Below, in pieces: positions 53,179-62,201 of a DNA stretch of 64,000 nucleotides. Source of the DNA: Acidobacteriota bacterium (lineage in GTDB: Bacteria; Acidobacteriota; Terriglobia; Acidiferrales; UBA7541). The position numbers were made by a program, and so were the translations under genes. The stretch covers positions 101,360 to 165,359 of the forward strand of contig JABCZK010000007.1 of NCBI GenBank assembly GCA_013289695.1, written 5' to 3'. Below the pieces are notes generated by a model, which was not told the DNA's origin, searched no databases, and was given only the letters and a program-made list of their open reading frames with translations. Every line of letters starts with the position of its first letter. The first letter of the stretch is position 1.

Positions 53179-54321
53179 CTACGAGGAAAACCGCGCGGGA
53201 GAGATCTGTTCCAGTGGAGATACCGCGGTGGGCGGCGCGGCTGATTGCAGCAGCGCCAACTGCCCGCAAGCAGCCATCACATCCTGCCCGCGCGAATAGC
53301 GCACAAACGCGCGCGCGCCTTTCTCTTCAAGAATGCGGCGAAATTCCTCAATGCGCGCCGCATCAGGCTCCTTGTACGGCAACTCTCCCGGATTCCACGG
53401 AATCAAATTCACTTTCGCGCGCAGATTTGCCAGCAATTTCGCCGCGCGCCGCGCATCTTCCGGCGTATCGTTAAATCCTCCGAGCAGCACATATTCAAAC
53501 GTCAAATGCTCCCAGGGACGCAGCGGATACCGCGCGCAAGCCGCGAGCAAATCTTCAATCGGATACTTGCGATTGATGGGCATGATTTTGTCCCGCTGCT
53601 CGTTCGACGATGCATTCAACGAAATCGCCAGCTTTGGACGTACTTTCTCGCCGCCCAGCCGTTCGATGCCGGGAATGATTCCACTGGTGGAAAGCGTCGC
53701 GTGCTTCGGCGTAATCGCCACGCCGTTCGCATCGAGCAGAATTCGCAGCGCTGCCATCACCGGCTCGTAGTTCAATAGAGGTTCGCCCTGTCCCATCAGC
53801 ACGATGTTTGTCTGCGGCTTCAGGCTCGCGCGATTTTCGTCCAGCGCAATCAGCACTTGCCCGACAATTTCTCCGGCCGTGAGATTGCGGATCAGCCCCA
53901 GCGTCGCGGTCAGGCAAAAATGGCAATCCACGGCGCAACCAGCTTGCGTCGAAATGCAAATCGTCTGGCGATTTTCTTCCGGCATGAACACTGTCTCGAC
54001 CGTCGCCGGCTTCGTGGCTTTCAATTCGCCGCTCGATTCCGCCGCCGGCAGCGCCAGCACGTAACGCACCGTGCCGTCACCCGAAACGTATCGCCGCACG
54101 ATCTGCGGCAGCGCGACGACAGCCTCGCGCGCCAAACGCTCGCGCAGCGCCAGCGGCAGATTGCTCATGTTCGCAACGTCAAACCGCCGTTCGGCGTACA
54201 GTGCGCGGTAAATCTGCGCGCCGCGATAGCGCGGTTCACCCAGCGATTGCATAAATGCCCGCAGTTCTTCCGCCGATTGGCCAAGCAGATTCACCGGAAC
54301 GCTGCAGTTGTTCGCAGGCAT
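53179..54321 (-). CDS. rlmN: 23S rRNA/tRNA adenine-C2 methyltransferase
   Basis: Radical SAM methylase for A2503 of 23S rRNA and A37 of tRNAs. The 380-residue product has the radical SAM motif CAVDCHFC, TNIVLMGQGEPLLNYE, and a C-terminal catalytic Cys in MAACGQL. N-terminal QSLGEPRYRGAQIYRALYAERRFDVANMSNLP is typical. The ATG at 54321 matches family N-termini and is 9 bp after an extended -10 box (TGCTATCAT, box 54336-54331), so the transcript may be leaderless. Confidence 0.96.
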   Translation of the reverse strand: MPANNCSVPVNLLGQSAEELRAFMQSLGEPRYRGAQIYRALYAERRFDVANMSNLPLALRERLAREAVVALPQIVRRYVSGDGTVRYVLALPAAESSGELKATKPATVETVFMPEENRQTICISTQAGCAVDCHFCLTATLGLIRNLTAGEIVGQVLIALDENRASLKPQTNIVLMGQGEPLLNYEPVMAALRILLDANGVAITPKHATLSTSGIIPGIERLGGEKVRPKLAISLNASSNEQRDKIMPINRKYPIEDLLAACARYPLRPWEHLTFEYVLLGGFNDTPEDARRAAKLLANLRAKVNLIPWNPGELPYKEPDAARIEEFRRILEEKGARAFVRYSRGQDVMAACGQLALLQSAAPPTAVSPLEQISPARFSS

Positions 54322-54435
54322 CTTACGATCATGATAGCACGCGGCTGCGCGCCGATTTTCCGCAGCTGGCGCGGCCCCGCAGCGATATAATAAAACGTTT
54401 GAGATTCGCACCTGCAAGTATCAGGAGGCGCGCCC

Positions 54436-55050
54436 ATGAGCACCGTAACGTCAGCGGAAACCAAAAAGCCGATGGAATCGGTCACCATTGAAGAATGGGT
54501 GAAGCAGCTGGGCGCCATTCCTGCGCAGGAATTCACGATTCCCCGCGTGCTCGATTTTACCGAGCGCAAAGCCATCCAACCAGAAACTCTGACGCCCTAC
54601 ATTTTCTACGCCAACAGCCATTACACGCGGAATTTGATTTACAAATGCGAGCTCTTCGAAATCCTGGCGATTTGCTGGAATATCGGCCAGCTCAGCCGCA
54701 TCCACAATCATCGCGACCAGAATTGCTGGATGGTCACGCCCATCGGACGGCTGCGCGTGCAGAATTTCCGCGTGGAAAATCGCGACGCCGCGCACGGCAG
54801 CTGCAAGCTGGTCCCTTCCGATTCGTACATCATGGACGCAGCGCATCCCGCCGTGGTGCGTCCCGAGGAGCCCGTGCACCAGGTGCAGAATCTGCCGGAA
54901 TTCAATCAGCCTTCTACCAGCGTGCACATCTATTCCTACCCATACGATTCCTGCGAAGTGTATTCCATGGATAAAGGCGCATACGCGGACGTCCCGCTGC
55001 ATTATTCCAGCGAATACGGCAAGCTCTCGCCCGACGAGAAACTCACCTAA
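54436..55050 (+). CDS. Cysteine dioxygenase-like thiol dioxygenase
   Basis: The 204-residue cupin has iron ligands in HNHRDQNCW (HxH) and in VHQVQN, and the HIYSYPYDSCEVY segment that ends the barrel. Bacterial cysteine dioxygenases of this type oxidise cysteine to cysteine sulfinate. The AGGAGG site at ideal spacing fixes the ATG at 54436. It is divergent from rlmN. Other thiol substrates such as 3-mercaptopropionate cannot be excluded. Confidence 0.9.
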   Translation: MSTVTSAETKKPMESVTIEEWVKQLGAIPAQEFTIPRVLDFTERKAIQPETLTPYIFYANSHYTRNLIYKCELFEILAICWNIGQLSRIHNHRDQNCWMVTPIGRLRVQNFRVENRDAAHGSCKLVPSDSYIMDAAHPAVVRPEEPVHQVQNLPEFNQPSTSVHIYSYPYDSCEVYSMDKGAYADVPLHYSSEYGKLSPDEKLT

Positions 55051-55185
55051 CTTCAGCGCGCGGATTCGGCGGACCTGCGCCGCACGCGCCACAAACCTTC
55101 GCGGATTTGCATATGGCCGCAAGGTTCACAATGCGCAATAAAACAATCGTCGCGTCCATGACATTTATAGGCCCACCGTGCCACA

Positions 55186-56481
55186 ATGGAATCAGACAAC
55201 AACATGCCTGACACAAATCACAGGGTCCATACGGACACCCTTCCGAACGGGCTCGTTGTCATCACCGAGCCGATGGAGCACGTGCACTCGGTTTCCGTGG
55301 GCATCTGGCTGCGCACCGGCTCGCGCTGCGAACCTCCCGGCCTGAACGGCATTTCCCATTTCATCGAGCACATGGTTTTCAAAGGCACCACGCGGCGCAC
55401 TGCCGAAGACATCGCCCGCGAAGTAGACAGCGTCGGCGGCATGCTCGATGCCTTCACCTCCAAGGAAATGGTTTGCTTCAATACTCGAGTTCTCGATGAA
55501 CATCTGCCGAAAGCTTTCGACGTGCTCGCGGACATGGTTCTCGATCCAAAATTCGCCGACGATGAAATTGATCGCGAAAAATCCGTCATCTTGGAAGAAA
55601 TTCGCATGACCCAGGACAATCCCGAAGATCTGGTCCACGAACTGTTCACGCAGAATTTCTGGTCGCCACACGCTTTGGGCAAACCAATTCTGGGAACGCC
55701 GGAAACCGTCTCCGCCTTCACGCGCGATACCTTGCGCACCTGGTTCAAGCAAAGATACGCGCCAAACAATATGGTCATCACTGCTGCCGGCCATCTGACG
55801 CACGCGCAGCTGGTGGACCTGGTTTCAGAACGCTTCGCAAAAGGCACTTCGGCTGGCGAAGACGCCGCGGAAGCCACCCCTCAGCCCGCGTCGCACGTCA
55901 CTCTGCGCACCAAGCACGAACTCGAACAGGTCCACATCTGCATGGGCGTTCCGGCGCTGCCCATGACCGATCGCCGCCGCTTCGGCGTCGCGGTGCTCAA
56001 CAACGTTCTTGGCGGCGGAATGTCTTCGCGCCTCTTCCAGAATATTCGCGAGCGCCAGGGCCTCGCCTACGCAATTTTCAGCGAACTTAATTCTTATCGC
56101 GATGCCGGCGCGCTTTCCGTCTATGCCGGTACATCGCTCGACACCGCTTCGCAGTTGGTGCGCTCGGTCCTCGATGAATTTCGCCGCCTGCGCGATGAAC
56201 CGCTCAGCGCTCCGGAACTGCGCCGCGCGAAGGACCATCTGAAAGGTGCCACGTTGCTCGCGCTGGAAGGCAGCGGGCAGCGCATGAACAGCCTCGCGCG
56301 CTATCACATGTACTTCAAACGCCACTTCACCGCGCAGGATCTGATCGTGCTGCTCGAAAGCGTCACCGTAGAAGACGTTCAGCAGCTTGCCCGCGAATTC
56401 TTCCAGCCCGGCCGCATGGCAGCCTCCGTCGTCGGCAACCTCAACGGCTTCGAACTCACCCAAGACCAGCTCGCAATTTAG
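55186..56481 (+). CDS. M16 family zinc peptidase
   Basis: The 431-residue product is a pitrilysin-like peptidase with the inverted zinc motif HFIEH in GISHFIEHMVFKGT, then EMVCFNTRVLDEHLPKAFDVLADMVL and ILEEIRMTQDNPEDLVHELF (third ligand Glu), and a second-half pattern LNNVLGGGMSSRLFQNIRERQGLAYAIFSE. This is typical of single-chain bacterial M16B enzymes related to mitochondrial processing peptidase. No signal peptide is visible, so it is likely cytosolic. Starts at 55186 and 55204 are both possible; neither has a good Shine-Dalgarno site. Confidence 0.94.
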   Translation: MESDNNMPDTNHRVHTDTLPNGLVVITEPMEHVHSVSVGIWLRTGSRCEPPGLNGISHFIEHMVFKGTTRRTAEDIAREVDSVGGMLDAFTSKEMVCFNTRVLDEHLPKAFDVLADMVLDPKFADDEIDREKSVILEEIRMTQDNPEDLVHELFTQNFWSPHALGKPILGTPETVSAFTRDTLRTWFKQRYAPNNMVITAAGHLTHAQLVDLVSERFAKGTSAGEDAAEATPQPASHVTLRTKHELEQVHICMGVPALPMTDRRRFGVAVLNNVLGGGMSSRLFQNIRERQGLAYAIFSELNSYRDAGALSVYAGTSLDTASQLVRSVLDEFRRLRDEPLSAPELRRAKDHLKGATLLALEGSGQRMNSLARYHMYFKRHFTAQDLIVLLESVTVEDVQQLAREFFQPGRMAASVVGNLNGFELTQDQLAI

Positions 56482-56569
56482 CATTGACGCTGACGGCACT
56501 TGGCCAATCCAAACAAAGATTAATGTTTCGGCGACGTGGTACTTTGCCTTCGATTCCGAGGAGGCAGCG

Positions 56570-57325
56570 ATGAAAAGTCATGTCTTGGCATTTGCGGTTT
56601 TCACTGCTCTGGTCGCAGCTTCTGCGGCGACGGCCCAACAAATTCAGGTCAATCGCGAAAATCGGACGGTAGCGGTTACCGTAACTGAAACAATCGAAGT
56701 CCAAAGGGAGATCGCATTGATTCCAATCGGGATTCACACCTATGGACGCACACAAGACGGAGCATATGAAGACAACACCAACGCCGGAGCGAAGATTATT
56801 GCCGGTTTGATTCAAGCCGGTGTCAAGAAAGCAGACATCGAAACGGAAGACATCCGATTGCAACGCGTTAGCAACGACGATAAAGACTGGAAACCCGAAG
56901 AACGCAAGCAAAATCAATTAGAGGCACATCAACAATGGAATGTGAAGGTGCCCGTCGCTCAGGCCCAAAAGGTCGTAGCTGTGGCAGTAGCTGCGGGCGC
57001 CAACGAAGTACAAGCTGTCAGTTGGGCGGTTCCTGACTTGAGGCCGCTGGAAGCCAAAGCAAATGCTGCGGCGGTTCTAAAAGCACGCGGCGTAGCGGAT
57101 GAGATCGCGCAAAAATTGAGCAGCAAGGTGGGGGCCCTGCTGTACGCTACGAACGGCAATGCGGCAACTAACTTTGATTACAGAAATGCAGTTGCCGGCA
57201 ACGAATTGGTCACGCTCAACACCGAGACCGTCGAAGTAACCGCTGCCCGTCCAATGAACCTCAAGTTGTTCCCGCAAAAAGTTAGGCGAGACGCGACGGT
57301 CTACGCAATCTTCGCCTTGGAATGA
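56570..57325 (+). CDS. Exported SIMPL (DUF541) domain protein
   Basis: The 251-residue product has a signal peptide (MKSHVLAFAVFTALVAASAATAQ, cleavage after ATA) and a SIMPL domain: VNRENRTVAVTVTETIEV, NTNAGAKIIAGLIQAGVKKADIETEDIRLQRV, and AKANAAAVLKARGVADEIAQKLSSKVGALLYATNG. Bacterial SIMPL proteins are periplasmic or outer-membrane associated, with no assigned reaction. GAGGAGG precedes the ATG. By eye its base composition is lower in GC than that of neighbours, which may reflect transfer or relaxed codon use. Confidence 0.88.
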   Translation: MKSHVLAFAVFTALVAASAATAQQIQVNRENRTVAVTVTETIEVQREIALIPIGIHTYGRTQDGAYEDNTNAGAKIIAGLIQAGVKKADIETEDIRLQRVSNDDKDWKPEERKQNQLEAHQQWNVKVPVAQAQKVVAVAVAAGANEVQAVSWAVPDLRPLEAKANAAAVLKARGVADEIAQKLSSKVGALLYATNGNAATNFDYRNAVAGNELVTLNTETVEVTAARPMNLKLFPQKVRRDATVYAIFALE

Positions 57326-57448
57326 TCAGCAGCGCTAGTGCGACTTGCGCGACTTCGTATTGACGCCAGCTCGGCACTTTGCCATCATCCCATTGCGGTG
57401 TCGCGCGCGACCGTTCGCGGCTGTTGACGCGATTCGCGGGGGAAGCGT

Positions 57449-58261
57449 ATCTCGTTTCGCGTATCCATTCTGGCGTCGGGCAGCACGGGCAACTCCACGT
57501 TGCTCGAATCGGCGTGTACCACTCTCCTGATTGACGCCGGGCTCGGCAAAAAAGAAATGTTGCGGCGCTTTGAAGCTCTTGGCCGCGCGCGCCCCGAAAA
57601 AGTGGACGGCATCCTCGTCACCCACGAGCACAGCGACCACTCCAACGGTCTCGCGCAAATGTCCCGCGAGTGGAAATGCCCAGCGTATCTCACCGCGCCG
57701 ACCCATCGCGAAATTCAGAAAATGTACGGCGATGGCCCGAAAACCAAAATCGAGCGCGTCGAATACATTCGCCCGGGAATTAAATTCGTGATCGGCGACA
57801 TCGAAATCACCGCATTCACGATTCCGCACGATGCCGCCGACCCCGTCGGCTACGCTTTCCGTTCGAACGGAAAAAAGGTCGCGATCGTTACCGATCTCGG
57901 CTGCATGCCCGAACACGTCAAACAGCACCTGCGCGAAGCCGACTTCCTGATCCTGGAATCCAATCACGACTTGGAAATGCTGAAGGTCGGGCCGTATCCG
58001 TGGTACATCAAGCAACGCGTCATGAGCCGCACGGGACACTTGTCGAATGCGATCGTCAGCGAATTCCTTGCCGATGCGGAAGCGTTCGACGCCCACGCGC
58101 GCCATCTCGTTCTCGCGCACATTTCCGAGCAGAACAACAATCCTCACACCGCCCGCATCTCCGCCGAAGAGGCCTTGAACCGCCGTTCGGACGAATTCGC
58201 TTTTCGCGGCACCTTGCACGTCGCCTCGCAACGCATTCCCCTTGGCCCCTTCGAGCTTTAG
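57449..58261 (+). CDS. Metallo-beta-lactamase fold hydrolase (YycJ/WalJ-like) with uncertain start codon
   Basis: The product (270 residues from the proposed start) has the family N-terminal SILASGSTGNSTLLESACTTLLIDAG, the zinc motif HEHSDH, and later TDLGCMPEH and ESNHD. The ASGSTGN loop, needed by this family, is encoded between 57467 and 57490, but no ATG, GTG or TTG lies between the upstream in-frame stop and this loop. The first usual start, TTG at 57500, would delete it. ATC at 57449 has GGGGGA five bases upstream and would give MSFRVSILASGS; ATT at 57467 is another choice. The family resembles proteins linked to cell-wall or DNA-repair regulation in Firmicutes. Confidence 0.8.
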   Translation: MSFRVSILASGSTGNSTLLESACTTLLIDAGLGKKEMLRRFEALGRARPEKVDGILVTHEHSDHSNGLAQMSREWKCPAYLTAPTHREIQKMYGDGPKTKIERVEYIRPGIKFVIGDIEITAFTIPHDAADPVGYAFRSNGKKVAIVTDLGCMPEHVKQHLREADFLILESNHDLEMLKVGPYPWYIKQRVMSRTGHLSNAIVSEFLADAEAFDAHARHLVLAHISEQNNNPHTARISAEEALNRRSDEFAFRGTLHVASQRIPLGPFEL

Positions 58262-58279
58262 TTTTTGCGGTTCCGCCGC

Positions 58280-59125
58280 TTAGCGGGATTCTTCACGCAG
58301 CGTCAGACTGCTGTAGAACAAATCGTGTACCACGCGCGTTCGTCCCGTCTCCAGGTCCGCGTCGCGCACGATTTCGAGGCGCGCGTCGAACAGGTTCTCG
58401 GCGTTCATCGCAACTCCGGGCGCGACCTCGATCTGCACCAAGTCCGCGCCGCGATGGCCTTCGCCGGCCGCTTGTTGCAAGCCGCTGCACTGATAACACA
58501 CGCCCGATTTATTGATCAGCGCGCAAAGGCCGTCGTAATCCTCAATCATCTTTGCGCGCCCCGCCGCAAGACGGTGGCGGAACACGGGCTCGGAAACGCC
58601 CAGGATTCCTGCTGCTTCTTCTCCTGTGAATCCCAGAACTTCCTTCAACAGCAACGCCGCCTGTTCTTCCGGCGGCAACGTACGCGCAATACAAGAAAAA
58701 CAGAACGCGATGTGTTCGCGGATTTCGAAGCTGAAGCCGGGCTGCTGCATCAACGCTGCGAGCCCCTCGACTCGCTGCGGATCAGCGGTGGCTTCCTTCT
58801 CGCCGATCGATTGCGCCTCCACGCGCCAGCGCTTTTTCGCGCGCAGATGGTCCAGGCACACATGCGTCGCGATGCCGAACAGCCAGCTTTTGAACCGCGC
58901 TTCGCCGCGATACGTTCGTATTCCTTGCAGCACGCGCACCAGCACGTCCTGCAACAAATCCTCCGCGTCCTGCCGCAGCGTCACCATCCGGTAGATGTAG
59001 CCGAAAAGCGGCTTGCGCCACGGCTCCACCAGCGACCCGAAGGCCACACTGTCTCCTTGCTGCGCTTTTTCCACCAACTGCACTTCTTCCTGTAGCGCGA
59101 TTTCCGGCAACGGATGCACGGCCAT
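58280..59125 (-). CDS. ECF-type RNA polymerase sigma factor with C-terminal extension
   Basis: The 281-residue product has a sigma-2 region (AQQGDSVAFGSLVEPWRKPLFGYIYRMVTLRQDAEDLLQDVLVRVLQGI), a -10 recognition part (YRGEARFKSWLFGIATHVCLDHLRAKKR) and sigma-4 (LPPEEQAALLLKEVLGFTGEEAAGILGVSEPVFRHRLAAGRAKMIED). About 75 residues follow, including GVCYQCSGLQ, a CxxC that could bind zinc or act in redox sensing. An AGGGAG site precedes the ATG at 59125. No anti-sigma gene is adjacent, so the extension may have that regulatory role; this is inferred. Confidence 0.9.
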   Translation of the reverse strand: MAVHPLPEIALQEEVQLVEKAQQGDSVAFGSLVEPWRKPLFGYIYRMVTLRQDAEDLLQDVLVRVLQGIRTYRGEARFKSWLFGIATHVCLDHLRAKKRWRVEAQSIGEKEATADPQRVEGLAALMQQPGFSFEIREHIAFCFSCIARTLPPEEQAALLLKEVLGFTGEEAAGILGVSEPVFRHRLAAGRAKMIEDYDGLCALINKSGVCYQCSGLQQAAGEGHRGADLVQIEVAPGVAMNAENLFDARLEIVRDADLETGRTRVVHDLFYSSLTLREESR

Positions 59126-59212
59126 TTTTATCTCCCTGGAAGAAATGATCGAGCCGCGCCAGTTTACAACGAGACGCGAAACTGGCGCGGCTCCTTGCAC
59201 TGCTGGAATGCA

Positions 59213-59566
59213 CTAATATTGCATCAGCGGTTGGGCCAGTTGCAGCCGGTTGCCCGAAGGATCGCGAAACGTCGCCAGCCTCACGATGCCGGGGATCTCC
59301 TCGATCTTGCCTTCGAATTTCACCCCAGCCGTTTCCAATCGCTTGTGCTCACGCTCGATGTCCTCGACTCGAAGCACGATCGTCGCTCCCGGCTCCTTTC
59401 CTGCCTTCGGATTTACGGCGACGCCGATCGTCTCTTCGCCTTCCGCGCCTGCGAACTCCGCCCACTGCTGCGCTTCAAAGGTTTTCTTCAGACCGAGCAC
59501 GTTGCCGTAAAACTTCTTTGCGCCTTCAAAATCGTTTACGCTGAACCACGAAACCATCACTTTCAT
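59213..59566 (-). CDS. VOC superfamily protein
   Basis: A single glyoxalase/bleomycin-resistance-like module of 117 residues: MVSWFSVNDFEGAKKFYGNVLGLKK at the N-terminus and VRLATFRDPSGNRLQLAQPL at the C-terminus. GGAGGAG precedes the ATG. No close match in sequence to the VOC gene at 4094. It is on the same strand as the ECF sigma factor, 87 bp upstream of it. The substrate is unknown. Confidence 0.88.
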   Translation of the reverse strand: MKVMVSWFSVNDFEGAKKFYGNVLGLKKTFEAQQWAEFAGAEGEETIGVAVNPKAGKEPGATIVLRVEDIEREHKRLETAGVKFEGKIEEIPGIVRLATFRDPSGNRLQLAQPLMQY

Positions 59567-59809
59567 TGTTTTGCTCCTCCGGTTGAATTTGCCCTGCTAT
59601 CTATTAGGTCGCGCGGCGCGCGAATTTCTGCCAAAGCTCTGAAACTAAGCAGTTTGTCATCTCAAGAATGAGCCCACCCGGTGCTTCGCTCACCCGCGCC
59701 AATTCGGGTATGATGGCACAGGGAATTCTTCCCGCCGTTTGCTGGAGTTCGCCATCGGCGCCGCACGCTGGTAAGTTTCGTCAGTGCGCAATTGCCGAGG
59801 GAGCTAGAT

Positions 59810-61129
59810 TTGATTGCACGCTACACCCGCCCGGAAATGGGCCGCGTCTGGAGCGACGAAAACCGCTTCCACAAATGGCTGGAAGTCGAGCTGGCGGCCG
59901 CTGAAACGCTAGCCGAAGCCGGCGTGGTCCCGCGCGAAGCGGCCGCTACATTGCGCCAGCGCGCGCGTGTGGATGTCGCGCGCATCAATGAAATCGAAGC
60001 AAAAGTCCGCCACGACGTCATCGCCTTCACCATTGCCGTGCAGGAATCCGTCGCCGATCCTCAAGCCGCGCGTTGGCTGCATTACGGTCTCACTTCCAAC
60101 GATGTGGTTGACACCGCACAAGCGCTCCTCATTCGCGAAGCGTCTCATTTCATCGAGAAAAAAATCGAAGCGCTGGGCGAAGTCCTGGAGCGTCGCGCCT
60201 GGGAATTCAAAGACACGCCGGAAATCGGCCGCACGCATGGAATCCATGCCGAGCCGATCACCTTCGGCCTGAAGATTGCCAACTGGTACGCCGAAAATCG
60301 CCGCGATCTCGCCCGTTTTCAGGTGGCCGCGCAGCAAATCGCCGTCGGAAAAATCTCCGGCGCAGTGGGCACGTGCACGCATCTGGGTCCGGAGATCGAA
60401 CAGAAAATATGCCATCGGCTGGGACTGGCCACGGCGCCGATTACTTCGCAAGTGATTGAACGCGACCGCCACGCGCAGTATCTAACCACGCTGGCCGTCG
60501 TCGCCGCGTCTCTCGAACGCATCGCGCAGGAAATTCGCCACCTGCAACGCACCGAAGTGCGTGAGGTGGAAGAGCCGTTTGGAGGCGAGCAGCGCGGCAG
60601 CTCCGCCATGCCGCACAAGCGGAACCCTGTCTCCAGTGAACAAATCTGCGGGCTGGCTCGCGTGGTGCGCGCGAATTCCCTTGCGGCGCTGGAAAATGTC
60701 GCGCTGTGGCACGAACGCGATATTTCGCACAGCTCCGTCGAGCGCGTGATTCTTCCCGACTCGACGATTCTGGTGGATTACATGCTCCATCGCTCGACGG
60801 AAATTGTCGCGAATATGAAAGTGTTTCCGGAACGCATGTTACGGAATCTGAATGCGACGCAAGGCCTGGTTTTTTCGGGGCAGCTGTTGCAGGACTTGGT
60901 CGAGCATGGCGCGCCGCGCGAGGACGCTTACAAGTGGGTGCAGGCGCACGCCATGGCGGCGTGGGAATCCGAATCCAGTTTTCAAGACCGCGTCGCTGCC
61001 GACGCCAACATCCGCAAATTTCTGGACCAGCAAGCGCTCGCGCACACCTTCAACCTGCATCGCCAGCTGCGCGCCGTGGACGCCATCTTCCTGCGCGTCT
61101 TCGGCGCTAAATCCGCCGTCGCGGTCTAG
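59810..61129 (+). CDS. purB: Adenylosuccinate lyase
   Basis: Cleaves SAICAR in purine synthesis and adenylosuccinate to AMP and fumarate. The 439-residue product begins MIARYTRPEMGRVWSDENRFHKWLEVEL and has the fumarase/aspartase signature GSSAMPHKRNP near residue 268, with TSNDVVDTAQ and GRTHGIHAEP. The TTG at 59810 is chosen because AGGGAG lies six bases upstream and the product matches family N-termini; a TTG at 59792 lacks both. Confidence 0.97.
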   Translation: MIARYTRPEMGRVWSDENRFHKWLEVELAAAETLAEAGVVPREAAATLRQRARVDVARINEIEAKVRHDVIAFTIAVQESVADPQAARWLHYGLTSNDVVDTAQALLIREASHFIEKKIEALGEVLERRAWEFKDTPEIGRTHGIHAEPITFGLKIANWYAENRRDLARFQVAAQQIAVGKISGAVGTCTHLGPEIEQKICHRLGLATAPITSQVIERDRHAQYLTTLAVVAASLERIAQEIRHLQRTEVREVEEPFGGEQRGSSAMPHKRNPVSSEQICGLARVVRANSLAALENVALWHERDISHSSVERVILPDSTILVDYMLHRSTEIVANMKVFPERMLRNLNATQGLVFSGQLLQDLVEHGAPREDAYKWVQAHAMAAWESESSFQDRVAADANIRKFLDQQALAHTFNLHRQLRAVDAIFLRVFGAKSAVAV

Positions 61130-61243
61130 TGGGTTCCTGAAGAAAAATTCCATGGGGGGTGGGGTGGGCAATTGCGCGCAAGGTTGACGAGTGTCCGCGG
61201 TCAAGACAGCCCGCAAACGGAAGCGATTTTATCGCAGGCGCTC

Positions 61244-61270
61244 CTCCGTCCCGAGCTTTTCGGGGTGGAG
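61244..61270. terminator. Hairpin between convergent purB and efp
   Basis: CTCCGTCCCGA (61244-61254) and TCGGGGTGGAG (61260-61270) form an 11-bp stem with two G-U pairs. On the plus strand it is followed by CAAAAATCTTTCTTTT, a weak T-rich stretch. It may terminate purB. Confidence 0.4.
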
Positions 61271-61300
61271 CAAAAATCTTTCTTTTCAACTCGAGTCGGA

Positions 61301-61861
61301 TTACTGCACTCTCTGGATGTAGCGCGCCTCTGAAGTATCCACCTTGATCTTGTCGCCATTGCCAACAAACGGGGGAACGTTGACGATCAATCCAGTCTCC
61401 AGCTTGGCGGGTTTCATCACCGCGCTGGCCGTCGCTTTCTGGATGCTCTGCTCGGTCTCTACCACCGTCAGATCCACAGTGTCCGGCAGCAATACGCCGA
61501 TGGGTTTATCGTCGTAATACTCAATTTTCACGGGCAGATTGGGAATCAGGTAATCCCTGGTGTCGCCCACGATATCGTTCTGCAGCGCCAGCTGTTCGTA
61601 ATTCTCGGTATTCATGAAGTGGTGCGTATCGCCATCGCTGTACAGATACTCGAACTGGATTTCGTCCACCACCACCTTTTCCAGCGTTTCTTCCGCGCGG
61701 AACCGGAAGTCCATCATGTTTCCATTGCGCAGATTGCGCATTTTGGTCTGCATCGAACCGCGCTTGTTGCCCGGCGTGCGGTGGTCCACGCTATACACGA
61801 CGCAGAGGTCGCCCTCGTGCTTGATGATCATTCCCGGGCGTAGTTGGGTAGCCTTAATCAT
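61301..61861 (-). CDS. efp: Translation elongation factor P
   Basis: Relieves ribosome stalling at polyproline. The 186-residue product has three EF-P domains: MIKATQLRPGMIIKHEGDLCVVYSVDHRTPGNKRGSMQTKMRNL with a Lys at the loop tip (PGNKRG), then EYLYSDGDTHHFMN and the C-terminal LETGLIVNVPPFVGNGDKIKVDT. The ATG at 61861 has GGAG at good spacing. A Lys at the tip would need lysylation or a variant modification; no epmA/epmB gene is in the window. Confidence 0.97.
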   Translation of the reverse strand: MIKATQLRPGMIIKHEGDLCVVYSVDHRTPGNKRGSMQTKMRNLRNGNMMDFRFRAEETLEKVVVDEIQFEYLYSDGDTHHFMNTENYEQLALQNDIVGDTRDYLIPNLPVKIEYYDDKPIGVLLPDTVDLTVVETEQSIQKATASAVMKPAKLETGLIVNVPPFVGNGDKIKVDTSEARYIQRVQ

Positions 61862-61897
61862 TTCCTGCTCCTGAATTCTGGTCTGGAATTCCCTGCC

Positions 61898-61920
61898 CTT
61901 ATACGGAGTTGACTCAACTC
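61898..61920 (-). promoter_or_regulatory. efp -10 box with adjoining operator-like palindrome
   Basis: TATAAG on the minus strand (61903-61898) lies 36 bp upstream of the efp start. Directly upstream is a perfect palindrome GAGTTGA-C-TCAACTC (61906-61920). No canonical -35 is present at 16-18 bp, so the palindrome may bind an activator. Confidence 0.45.
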
Positions 61921-62201
61921 GTCTCTCGCAGGGGCTCGTGTGGGGCGTAGCTCGCCCGCCGCACATGGGATCGGGCGCATGGCAGATGCTCGGCATACAA
62001 GCCGAGCAGTCCTTCGGCGCGCAGTTTGCTCCCCGCCGAAACAATGATTATAGCGGCTCGCCCCGCGCACGGTCAAACCGCCAGACGCGGCGCTGGCCTA
62101 GCCCCCTACGCACTCGCCATAATTTCCGGTGTCATCGGTGTCGCCGTCGGCAGTTTTTCCGCAGCGGGCGAGCCTATTACACGATGGCTTTTCTGTGTTG
62201 C

